From assembly GCF_003952005.1 (NCBI RefSeq), contig NZ_QXGJ01000003.1:124001-188000 (forward strand): DNA of 64,000 nucleotides, in the 5' to 3' direction. The notes below the pieces were generated by a model. The model was not told where the DNA came from and did not search any database. It saw nothing but the letters and a program-made list of their open reading frames with translations. Both the position numbers and the translations under genes were made by a program. Origin of the DNA: Bifidobacterium callimiconis (GTDB taxonomy: Bacteria; Actinomycetota; Actinomycetes; Actinomycetales; Bifidobacteriaceae). This document shows positions 8,572 through 16,580 of the stretch, one piece after another. Position 1 is the first letter of the stretch; each line of letters opens with the position of its first letter.

Positions 8572-9327
8572 TTACGAATCTAGCAAGCGCGCGGAACGAA
8601 TCGGCCGTTCGAGGTAATATTCGGCCCATTTTTCCACCAGATCGCCGTGATCTACGGGGGTGGCCGCGTCTGTTCCCCCATCGGGGTTATGGCCGGATGC
8701 GGCGTCGAGCACTGTCCAGTCGCCGTTGAGCAGTGCGCGCAGCCGTGTTACGCCCCTCTCCCCTATGCGTCTTGCCTCGGGTGTGCGGTCCGTGGCGCAC
8801 ATCACGCCGCCGGCGGGGATGGAGAACGCCACGGGTTTGCGCGGTTCGCCGCATACCACGCACGCGTCGAGTCGGGGACGCCAGCCAGCGAGCGCGAGCG
8901 CCCTGAGCACGTAGGATTCGCTGATGTCGCGCGGGTCGTGCAGGTGCCGGCTCAATGCCGATATGGCGCCGATGGCGAGTCGGTATTGGACCGGCGAAGG
9001 TTCTTCGAGCGCCGTGAACAGTCGGTCGGCGGTTTCGACGATCACGCTGGCGTTGAGGTAGGCGTCGTAGTCGTGGACGATGCCGTCGGCGTAGGCGCCC
9101 AGCGTGGAGGCCTGGGATACGACGTCGAGCGAGCGGCCGGTGGCGATGAGCAGCGAGGCGCGCATGAATGGTTCGAGTCGTGCGCCGAATCGTGATTTCG
9201 GGCGGCGGGCGCCTTTGGCGACGGCGCGGATCTTGCCGTGGTCTCGGGTGAGGATGGTGATGATGCGGTCCGCTTCGCCGAGTTTCACGGTGCGTAGCAC
9301 GAGTCCTTCGTCCTTGTACAGTGGCAT
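8572..9327 (-). CDS. recO: DNA repair protein RecO
   Basis: Recombination mediator that works with RecF/RecR to load RecA on gapped DNA. The OB-fold N-terminus is typical (YKDEGLVLRTVKLGEADRIITILTRDHGKIRAVAKGARRPKSRFG, here read in parts), followed by a helical domain and a cysteine-containing region CVVCGEP...GGVMCATD resembling the RecO zinc knuckle, with three of the usual cysteines visible. Length 251 aa. The start ATG at 9327 follows GGAGGCC. The frame remains open far upstream, but that extension lacks homology and overlaps the membrane hydrolase gene. Confidence 0.93.
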   Translation of the reverse strand: MPLYKDEGLVLRTVKLGEADRIITILTRDHGKIRAVAKGARRPKSRFGARLEPFMRASLLIATGRSLDVVSQASTLGAYADGIVHDYDAYLNASVIVETADRLFTALEEPSPVQYRLAIGAISALSRHLHDPRDISESYVLRALALAGWRPRLDACVVCGEPRKPVAFSIPAGGVMCATDRTPEARRIGERGVTRLRALLNGDWTVLDAASGHNPDGGTDAATPVDHGDLVEKWAEYYLERPIRSARLLDS

Positions 9328-9359
9328 TGGTGGCCTCCTCCGGGTTTTCCCGTTTCCGG

Positions 9360-11105
9360 CTAGTAGACGAACAGGCCCCAGAAGGCGAAGACGAGCAGCA
9401 CGCAGAACATGGCGAGAGTGGTGGCCACGAACAGTGCCACACCGAGTCTGGTGGACGCGATGATGGGCCCGGTGTGGGTGCCGCGGATGCGCAGCACGGG
9501 CTTGCCGGTGAGGCGCTTGACCTCGAAATCGGCCCGCCACTCGTCGGGGGTGCGCAGCAGTCCTTTCTGGGCGGCGGTGTTGAGCAGCTGGCAGAATACG
9601 CGCGACCATGCCCAGACGACCAGTACGCACACCACTTGGATCGCGTACCAGCTCCAGTAGATCATGCCGGGCGATTCCGGAGCCGCGCCCCAGATGAGCG
9701 TGACGATGCGCCAGACGATCTGGCCCACGCCGGCGAAGAACAGCAGCAGTGTGGCGAGCGTGGTGGCGGATATGGTGATGAGCACGCGTTGGTATCCGCG
9801 GACGAATCCGAGCGAGGGACCACGTCCGCCGATCATGTAGCGGATCTTGCGTTCCAGGGCGATAAGGCTCAGGATGAACGCCACGAGCAATGTGATCACC
9901 GCGGCCACGTGCACGACCACACCGTAGATGGTGAGTTTCGTATGCCCGTATAGGTTGGTGGGCACGGCGATGGACTGGTAGATGGTGGCGCCGGCGATGG
10001 ATGCGGAGGTCTCCTTGAGTCCTCGCGACGTGCCGACGGCCCAGTCGACCATGTCGCGTTCGTAGCGGTCCACCAGCGGTGTGCCCTCCTCGGCCTCGTC
10101 GCCGAGTCGCATCACATGGTTGGCCACGGGATAGTTGCGTACGGTCACGTTCCAGTTGCCGCTTCGGTGGGCCATGAGTTCGATCGAACGCACGCCGTCC
10201 ACCTGGGCGGTCATCACGTCCTTGGAGCCGTAGGCCACGAACGTGGGGATGGCGTAGCCTGCGGCGATCATGGGGTTGAAGTCGAGGTTGGTCAGGCCGA
10301 ACTGTGCGGTGTCGGCGCTGAACACGCGCCGGACGATGGACTGGTAGCCGGGGTTGGCGCCCACGATGGCGAAGTCCTGCGCCACGAAGAATCCGAGCGC
10401 GTGACGCGGCGTGTGCACCATGGGCGACAGGAGAATCTGGAAGGCGATGTTGCCGTCGTCGCGCACCAGATACGGTGAGATCCACGTGCTTTCCGATGTG
10501 GCGTAAAGGCCTACGCGGTCGGCGTCGACCATGCTCATGGAGCGCAGATAGTCGACCACCTGACCGTAGGCGTGCGCGGATCCCGGATAGTCGCGGGTGA
10601 TGTCGTTCGTGGACCAGACGGGCTTGTCGACGGTGGCGGTGACGAATCCGGCCGAGCTCAGATCCTCGGCCACGTCGCCGAACGAGTTGTCGGCTGTGCC
10701 GTAGCCGGCGCCGTGCATGAACACCACGCCGGGCAGTTTGGTTGAGTTGCCGATGGCGGTGGCGTTCTTCGGGTACCTGATGAGCACGTGCGCGCGCTGT
10801 ACTTCCCCGGTGGACGGCCGTTTGAGGTCCAGCCACACGCTTTTCGTCGCCACCTTGTAGGTGTCGAGTGCGGGCAGCGCATCACCGTCGAGATTGTCGA
10901 ATGTGACGGCCGTGTCGGAGGCCAGCGTATCGACGCTCTGGTCGATGGGGTTGTTGTTCCACTCCACGGTGGTGGCATGGGACACGGAGATCAGGATGCC
11001 CATCAGGATGATGAAGATGGGCACGCTGACCTTCATACGTTTGAGCCAACCCCATTCGCCGGGCTGCGGCGTTCTCGTTTTCCGACGTTTCAGCACGACA
11101 CGCAT
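9360..11105 (-). CDS. Membrane-anchored alpha/beta hydrolase
   Basis: The 581-aa protein starts with a basic cytoplasmic segment and a membrane helix (about residues 24-42, VPIFIILMGILISV), then an extracytoplasmic alpha/beta-hydrolase domain, then at least four C-terminal helices (TIYGVVVHVAAVITLLVAFIL, TLATLLLFFAGVGQ, YAIQVVCVLVVWAW, VALFVATTLAMFCVLLVFAF, quoted in part). Hydrolase landmarks: GVVFMHGAGYG (oxyanion region), GLYATSEST (probable nucleophile Ser), AYGSKD (Asp) and ANHVM (His). The substrate is unknown; a surface peptidase or esterase is plausible. The ATG at 11105 lacks a ribosome site; TAGAAT lies 7 nt before an in-frame GTG at 11096, which may be a leaderless start. It is upstream of recO with a 32-bp gap. 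Confidence 0.75.
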   Translation of the reverse strand: MRVVLKRRKTRTPQPGEWGWLKRMKVSVPIFIILMGILISVSHATTVEWNNNPIDQSVDTLASDTAVTFDNLDGDALPALDTYKVATKSVWLDLKRPSTGEVQRAHVLIRYPKNATAIGNSTKLPGVVFMHGAGYGTADNSFGDVAEDLSSAGFVTATVDKPVWSTNDITRDYPGSAHAYGQVVDYLRSMSMVDADRVGLYATSESTWISPYLVRDDGNIAFQILLSPMVHTPRHALGFFVAQDFAIVGANPGYQSIVRRVFSADTAQFGLTNLDFNPMIAAGYAIPTFVAYGSKDVMTAQVDGVRSIELMAHRSGNWNVTVRNYPVANHVMRLGDEAEEGTPLVDRYERDMVDWAVGTSRGLKETSASIAGATIYQSIAVPTNLYGHTKLTIYGVVVHVAAVITLLVAFILSLIALERKIRYMIGGRGPSLGFVRGYQRVLITISATTLATLLLFFAGVGQIVWRIVTLIWGAAPESPGMIYWSWYAIQVVCVLVVWAWSRVFCQLLNTAAQKGLLRTPDEWRADFEVKRLTGKPVLRIRGTHTGPIIASTRLGVALFVATTLAMFCVLLVFAFWGLFVY

Positions 11106-11203
11106 TCTATACGCCGAGCGGGAAGAGGTGGTTCGACGGCACGATCGGCCACACTCCAAGGAATTTCGGCTTTACCGATGCAATTCCGACGGAAAACGCT
11201 CTA

Positions 11204-11317
11204 GTTCACAACATAAATATCTGTGAACCATATTCACAGTTTGACAATTATTCAGCAGTGCCATATACTCATAGTCAGACATTGTGAATGCGATCACACT
11301 GTATCAATACTGTGAAT
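11204..11317. promoter_or_regulatory. Cluster of TGTGAA/TTCACA half sites around the restriction-operon promoter
   Basis: GTTCACA (11204-11210) and TGTGAAC (11222-11228) form one inverted pair. CTGTGAA-CCATA-TTCACAG (11221-11239) forms a second pair ending 1 bp before the -35 box. TGTGA-ATGCGA-TCACA (11283-11298) is a third, downstream of the -10 box. A single TGTGAA (11311-11316) abuts the ribosome site. The copies bracket the promoter as expected for autoregulation by the HTH protein encoded next. Confidence 0.7.
11241..11269 (+). promoter_or_regulatory. Sigma-A type promoter of the restriction-modification operon
   Basis: TTGACA (11241-11246), 17-nt spacer, TATACT (11264-11269): a near-consensus promoter 59 bp before the ATG at 11328. 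Confidence 0.85.
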
Positions 11318-11327
11318 GGAGGTAAAT

Positions 11328-13571
11328 ATGATCAAGGGTATCGGCAGTTCGGCATCATCGCCTGACATCAATACGCTCACGTCAGCGGACATTGCGCGAA
11401 TGGCCAACGTCCGCCCCTCGGCGGTTTCCAATTGGCGCAATCGAGCGAATAAGAACTTTCCGAAGCCGGTGGACTCCAAGGACGGCCGCCCTCTGTTCGA
11501 CTACGATCAGGTGGCTGCATGGCTCACCGACAATGGCATTGCATTCAAGGACACTCGTCTGGAACAGGCCGCGTGGTCGTTCTTCGATCAGTGGCGCAAT
11601 CAAGCCGATCCTCTTGAGATGGCATCCTTGCTGCTCTGGGCCATGTGCCTGAACCGCATGACGCAACGATTCGACATGGATGACGCATGGGCCAAACTGC
11701 TCGCCAGCATCGAGACCGAACCAATGCATGCCATGGACTACTGCGACCATCTGGTCGCATCCCTGCTACAGCACATTGCGACGACCGCCACAAGCGCGTC
11801 CGCAGGCACCGCGCTCTCTCTTGCACTGACGAGGCCCGAGGAAGTCGGTTCGCTGAGGCCGGGCGATCTGTCTGAACTGCTGCGCTTCACAGAAAATCTA
11901 TCGTCCCACGGCACTGACAAAGCCAATCAGCTGGTCTCACTGATTCTTGAGCGGAGCATCATCAGCCAAGGACGCATGAGTGGTGATTTCGGACGACCGA
12001 ACTCCTCGGTATCCACACTACTTGCCAAGCTTGCGTCGGCCTACCTGAGGGAACAAGATCATGCACTCGGACAGCAGGTCACCGTATACGATTCCGCTTG
12101 CGGCATCCTTGAGAGTCACTTGCAGTTCGGCAAGATTCTGAGCCCCAGCGAGAACCCCGACGGCACAGACAATACAACCCCGGCATCTCGACTCGCACTT
12201 CGCTGCGCGGACATCGACCGTCATACCGCTGTCCTTGCCGCACGCCGGTTCGTGCTCGCGGAGGAGACCGGCGTGTCTCTTGATATCCATATACAGGACT
12301 CTCTGGCGCAGGATCCATTCCCCGGCGTGCGATCCGACATCGTTATGCTGGAAGCGCCATTTGGCATGCGCTGGGAACCGAACACCGCAGACCCCCGCTG
12401 GAAGTATGGCATACCCACGAAGAGCAATTCATCACTGGCTTGGATTCAGGATGCCCTCGCCCATCTTGCCGACGACGGACGTGCATTCGTTGTGACCTCT
12501 GGAGGACCGCTATTCAGTCAAGGCCACGAGGCCGAAATCCGTCGTTCGCTGTTGGCTGCCGGATGCGTGGAGGCGATCATCGCCTTGCCTGGCAATCTAT
12601 ATGTCAATACGGCAATCCCCACGTTCATCTGGGTGCTATCCGCCCCGAATGCGAGCCGCGATTCCATTGCGATGATCAGTCTGACGGAAAAGGACTCTCG
12701 ATACCGGTCTTTGTCCGACATGCCGTCTTGGATAAGACCCGCCTTGGAATGGTTCGCCCATGGCACGGTGTCTAAACTACTCGCTGTCCATTCCATCAGC
12801 ATACGCAATGTGCGTTCGGTAGAGATCCTCGGCAAGGGACGAGTTTCCTTGTTGCCTGCAGATTGGCTTGGCAGCGAGCCTCCGAGCGCCGCGAGCATCA
12901 ACAGGACCTACCAATCTCGTCTTGCAACACTGCGAACATTACGCGACCAAGTATCCGCAGCCCTCAATACGCTTGACGGATTCGATGCAGAGATATTCGA
13001 CTGCTCCCAGGCGAATACCATTCGTCTCAGGGAGATCGCCATGATCAGACAAGGTGATTATGGCGGTCCAGAGAGCCACAACCTGCCCGACGAGGTAATC
13101 GGCGCCAAGGACGTGCGAAGCCATCACCTTCACGCCAACACCTCCCTTCCTCACAATGAGGAAGACGGCATCGTCACACAGAAAAATGACATCCTACTGG
13201 CTGTGGGCAATCGCCCTAGTGCCATGGTTGACCCTGAAGGCGGCCATTACGTACATAAGAATGTGCACCTTGTCCGGCTCATGGACGGCCAGTGGATTCC
13301 GGATTATGTGGCTCTGATGATCGAGGGCAAATGGAACTGCGGTTCTGCAGAGTTCGTACTGAAAAGAGTACGTCCGACGCAACTGGAGATCCCTGTGCTG
13401 CCGCTGCCCCAGCAGCAGCGCATTGTGGATTACGCACGTGCTGTGGAAACACTGAATCGACAGGCGGAACTCTACAAGGCACAGCTCGACACTGTGGCGA
13501 GTGCTGCACGATACAACGCAGTCATTGATACGGTAAAAGAAAACTCAGTAAAGAATGGAGAAACACGATGA
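11328..13571 (+). CDS. HTH - degenerate N6-adenine methyltransferase - TRD fusion, probable regulator or accessory subunit of the type I system
   Basis: 747 aa in three parts. Residues about 10-65 form a MerR/excisionase-like HTH (SADIARMANVRPSAVSNWR ... FDYDQVAAWL). Residues about 240-460 match the HsdM methylase fold but with altered motifs: YDSACGILES near residue 253 replaces the DPxCGTGG SAM motif, and LEAPFG near 340 replaces the catalytic NPPF/Y. The later HsdM signature (AGCVEAIIALPGNLYVNTAIPTFIWVL) is kept. Residues about 564-740 resemble a type I specificity TRD (IGAKDVRSHH, HYVHKNVHLVRL, LPLPQQQRIVDY). Loss of the catalytic Asn suggests no methylation; DNA binding is likely. The ATG at 11328 has GGAGGT; an ATG 4 codons upstream lies inside that site. 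The stop overlaps the hsdM start (ATGA), so production is coupled. Regulatory role inferred from the HTH and the boxes upstream. Confidence 0.7.
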   Translation: MIKGIGSSASSPDINTLTSADIARMANVRPSAVSNWRNRANKNFPKPVDSKDGRPLFDYDQVAAWLTDNGIAFKDTRLEQAAWSFFDQWRNQADPLEMASLLLWAMCLNRMTQRFDMDDAWAKLLASIETEPMHAMDYCDHLVASLLQHIATTATSASAGTALSLALTRPEEVGSLRPGDLSELLRFTENLSSHGTDKANQLVSLILERSIISQGRMSGDFGRPNSSVSTLLAKLASAYLREQDHALGQQVTVYDSACGILESHLQFGKILSPSENPDGTDNTTPASRLALRCADIDRHTAVLAARRFVLAEETGVSLDIHIQDSLAQDPFPGVRSDIVMLEAPFGMRWEPNTADPRWKYGIPTKSNSSLAWIQDALAHLADDGRAFVVTSGGPLFSQGHEAEIRRSLLAAGCVEAIIALPGNLYVNTAIPTFIWVLSAPNASRDSIAMISLTEKDSRYRSLSDMPSWIRPALEWFAHGTVSKLLAVHSISIRNVRSVEILGKGRVSLLPADWLGSEPPSAASINRTYQSRLATLRTLRDQVSAALNTLDGFDAEIFDCSQANTIRLREIAMIRQGDYGGPESHNLPDEVIGAKDVRSHHLHANTSLPHNEEDGIVTQKNDILLAVGNRPSAMVDPEGGHYVHKNVHLVRLMDGQWIPDYVALMIEGKWNCGSAEFVLKRVRPTQLEIPVLPLPQQQRIVDYARAVETLNRQAELYKAQLDTVASAARYNAVIDTVKENSVKNGETR

Positions 13572-15287
13572 ATCACCAGTCGATCGTGTCGTTCATCTGG
13601 CAGGTGGCGGACCTGCTGCGCGGCGACTACAAGCAGCATGAATACGGCGACATCATTCTGCCGTTCACGGTGCTGCGTCGTTTGGACTGCGTGCTGGAAC
13701 CGACAAAAGACAAGGTGCTCGCTGTCGAAAAGAGCACGCAGGGCATGTCGGAAGGTGTCCGCGAGCGCCAGTTGGAGAATGTGGCCGAACTGCCGTTCTA
13801 CAACACAAGCCGGTACACGATGAGTCGTCTGCGCGCCGACCCGAGTAACATCGCGGAGAATCTTAACGATTACGTTCAGAAGTTCTCGAAGGATGCACTG
13901 GACGTGTTCGAAAAGTTCGATTTCTTCAACCGTGTTGACTCGCTGGCGGCGAATAATCTGCTGTTCCAGATTGTCGATAAGTTCTGCACGGTGGATCTGG
14001 GACCGGCGGCCGTGGATGATGCTGAGATGGGCGACATTTACGAGAATCTGCTGCGGCGATTCTCCGAAATGTCGAATGAGACGGCTGGTGAACACTTCAG
14101 CCCCCGCGACGGCCTCAAGCTGGCGGTGGATCTGCTGATCGCCGGCGCTGCGAACGATCTTTCCCAAGGCAACAAAGTGGTGAGGGTGTACGATCCGTGC
14201 GCAGGCACGGGTGGAGCGCTCTCCCTGTTTGACGAGCAGGTGCAGGCCTACTATCCGAACACAACCGTTCTTTGCTATGGGCAGGAGCTCAATCCCGCGA
14301 CGTTTGCCACCTGCAAGGCCGATATTATGTTGAGGGGGGGGGGATGCCAAACATATAGCCTTTGGCAACACTCTCACTGACCCTGCGTTCGAGGATGAAC
14401 GGTTCGGATATCAGATTTCCAATCCGCCGTATGGCGTGGATTGGAAGAAGATAAAGGACACGGTGGTAGCCGAAGCCAAGGGTCGGGATGGAGGACGTTT
14501 CGGCGCCGGCCTGCCGCGCGTGAGCGACGGTCAGCTGCTGTTTATCGAGCACATGGTCTCGAAGATGCGCCCTGTGGGAGTTGGCGGAGGCCGTATTGCC
14601 GTATTCATGAACGGCTCTCCCTTGTTCACCGGCGCGGCGGGTTCGGGCGAAAGCAATATCCGTCGTTGGCTGCTGGAGGAACGCGATCTGGCGGAAGCGA
14701 TCGTGGCTATGCCGAACGATTTCTTCTACAACACCGGCATCGCCACCTACATCTGGGTGTTGAACAACAATAAGCCAGTTGAACGCCGCGGCAAGGTGCA
14801 GCTCATCAACGCGAATGGGGTGTTCACCAAGATGCGTAAGTCCCTCGGGTCGAAGCGTAATGAGCTGAGCGACGAGCAGATTCGCGCGATCGTGAAGGAA
14901 TATGAGGCGTTCGAGGAATCGAAGACCTCGAAGATCTTTGATGTACGGGACTTCGGGTACACCACCGTAACCGTTGAACGCCCGCTACGCGATGAGAACG
15001 GCGAGATCGTGACCGATCGCAAAGGCCGTCCGAAGCCGGACACCTCGCTGCGCGATACCGAGAACATCCCGCTTACACGGAACATTGACGAGTATTTTGA
15101 GCACGAAGTGAAACCGTATGCGCCCGATGCGTGGATGGATCGCAAGAAGGACAAGGTGGGCTACGAGATCCCATTTACCCGTTACTTCTACGAATACACT
15201 CCGCTGCGCCCGTCGACCGACATCCTCGATGACATCCGATCGCTGGAAGCGTCCATCGCCGACAGCCTCGCAAAGGTGGGTCTGTGA
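13568..15287 (+). pseudogene. hsdM: Type I restriction-modification methyltransferase HsdM, split by a frameshift in a G10 tract (possible phase-variable OFF state)
   Basis: The first part (270 aa, stop at 14378-14380) has the HsdM N-terminal helical domain (IVSFIWQVADLLRGDYKQHE) and the SAM motif VYDPCAGTGG. The continuation is in another frame and holds the catalytic ISNPPYGVDW plus the tail up to the TGA at 15285-15287. The frames meet in a run of ten Gs (14334-14343). Nine Gs would read MLRGGDAKHIAFGNTL, matching HsdM with no gap and giving about 572 aa; ten Gs give GGGCQTYSL and a stop. In this state no active methylase is made, and because HsdR needs the M2S complex the whole system should be silent. 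A sequencing or assembly error in the homopolymer is the main alternative. The start overlaps the upstream gene; the end overlaps hsdS. Confidence 0.88.
14334..14343 (+). repeat. Homopolymeric tract of 10 Gs inside hsdM, candidate phase-variation switch
   Basis: Ten consecutive Gs within the coding sequence at the junction of the two hsdM frames. Slipped-strand mispairing to 9 or 12 Gs restores the full frame. I noticed no other G-run of this length in the window. Confidence 0.85.
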
Positions 15288-16579
15288 TGGAACGGTACAA
15301 CGCATACAAAGATTCCGGCGTCGATTGGATCGGCGAGATTCCGGCGGGGTGGAAGACCGCTCCTTTGAAACGAGCTTTGTCTATATTCAACGGAGCCGAC
15401 TACAAACCGTATGTTGATGATGTCGAATCAAACAACACCATCCCCGTATATGGAAGTGGCGGTTGCTTTGCGTACTGCAACACTGTAATGCATGATGGAG
15501 AATCTGTCTTACTGGGACGAAAAGGAACGGTTGATAAACCGTTATATGTAAAGGACCCCTTCTGGACCGTGGACACCATGTACTACGCAATCGCACATGA
15601 AGAATTTTCTACCAAGTACCTTTGGTATCTATCCACAAGATTCAATTATGAAAAATATCAGTATGGTTCCGCTCTACCGTCTATGACCCAACGCGACTTG
15701 TATTCCATCACCTGTGCTTTCCCTACCTTACAAGAGCAACAAGCGATCGCTGATTATTTGGATGAGAAGACATCGGCGATCGACTCGGCGGTGAAGGATA
15801 TCGAACGGTCGATTGAACTGCTGAACGAGTATCGTCAGTCCGTCATTTCCGAAGCCGTCACCAAAGGTCTCGACCCGAGCGTCCCGATGAAGGACTCCGG
15901 CACCGACTGGATCGGCCAGATTCCGGCGGAATGGGAAATTGTGCCATTACATGCTCGAGCTTCATTCAGCAAAGGACTGTCAATCACCAAAGACGATCTT
16001 GTAAAAGACGGAAAGCCTGTTCTGAGCTACGGACAAATCCACTCTAAAACGCATAAAGCCGCTGGCATCGAAAAAGACCTTATCCGATTCGTATCTGATG
16101 AATGTCCTGCCTTGGCCGACACGGCCTTTGCAAACGAGGGATCACTCATTATGGCTGACACGTCCGAAGATGTTGCTGGCAGTGGGAATTGCGCATACGT
16201 CGACAAGCAGCCAGGAATCTATGCCGGCTACCACACTATAGTCATTAACCCGTCCGCCTCCATCGGTGGGAAATACCTCGGATATCTTGCAATGGACGCT
16301 AACTGGCGTTCGCAAATTCGTTCCCGTGTCTCCGGTGTAAAGCTATACAGCATCACCCAAAAAATCCTCAAGGAAGTCAATGTTCTGGTGCCTCCCGAGT
16401 CGGAGCGCAAAGCTATCGCTGACTACCTCGACGAGCAGTGTGATCACATCGATTCCCTCATCGCTCAGAAGCGGTCGCTAATTGTCCGGTTGAAGGAATA
16501 CAGGGCATCACTGATCAGCGAGTGCGTGACTGGCAAGGTCAAGGTGCCTGGTGCCCGTGAAACCGAAACGGAGGAATAG
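15287..16579 (+). CDS. hsdS: Type I restriction-modification specificity subunit HsdS
   Basis: The 430-aa DNA-recognition subunit has two TRDs and two conserved helical repeats. Half 1 begins YKDSGVDWIGEIPAGWK and ends EQQAIADYLDEKTSAIDS; half 2 begins MKDSGTDWIGQIPAEWE and ends ERKAIADYLDEQCDHIDS. This repeat architecture sets the spacing between the two half sites recognised. The ATG at 15287 overlaps the hsdM stop (TGATG); a GTG 1 codon upstream is possible. The TRD1 coding region is much more AT-rich than its surroundings: bases 15601-15660 have 17 G+C out of 60. That fits horizontal acquisition or TRD replacement. The target sequence cannot be read from the protein. Confidence 0.93.
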   Translation: MERYNAYKDSGVDWIGEIPAGWKTAPLKRALSIFNGADYKPYVDDVESNNTIPVYGSGGCFAYCNTVMHDGESVLLGRKGTVDKPLYVKDPFWTVDTMYYAIAHEEFSTKYLWYLSTRFNYEKYQYGSALPSMTQRDLYSITCAFPTLQEQQAIADYLDEKTSAIDSAVKDIERSIELLNEYRQSVISEAVTKGLDPSVPMKDSGTDWIGQIPAEWEIVPLHARASFSKGLSITKDDLVKDGKPVLSYGQIHSKTHKAAGIEKDLIRFVSDECPALADTAFANEGSLIMADTSEDVAGSGNCAYVDKQPGIYAGYHTIVINPSASIGGKYLGYLAMDANWRSQIRSRVSGVKLYSITQKILKEVNVLVPPESERKAIADYLDEQCDHIDSLIAQKRSLIVRLKEYRASLISECVTGKVKVPGARETETEE

Positions 16580-16580
16580 C

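Noticed and set aside
9328..10836. Long N-terminal extension of recO
   Set aside because: The stretch is Arg/His-rich, antisense or out of frame to the membrane hydrolase, and recO has a good ribosome site at 9327.
11283..11298. CRP (cAMP receptor) site, TGTGA-N6-TCACA
   Set aside because: It matches the E. coli consensus, but it is one of several local copies with other spacers next to an HTH gene; a local controller explains the set better.
13568..15287. Two separate functional genes for the hsdM halves
   Set aside because: The two frames together make one gap-free HsdM with 9 Gs; each half lacks an essential motif.
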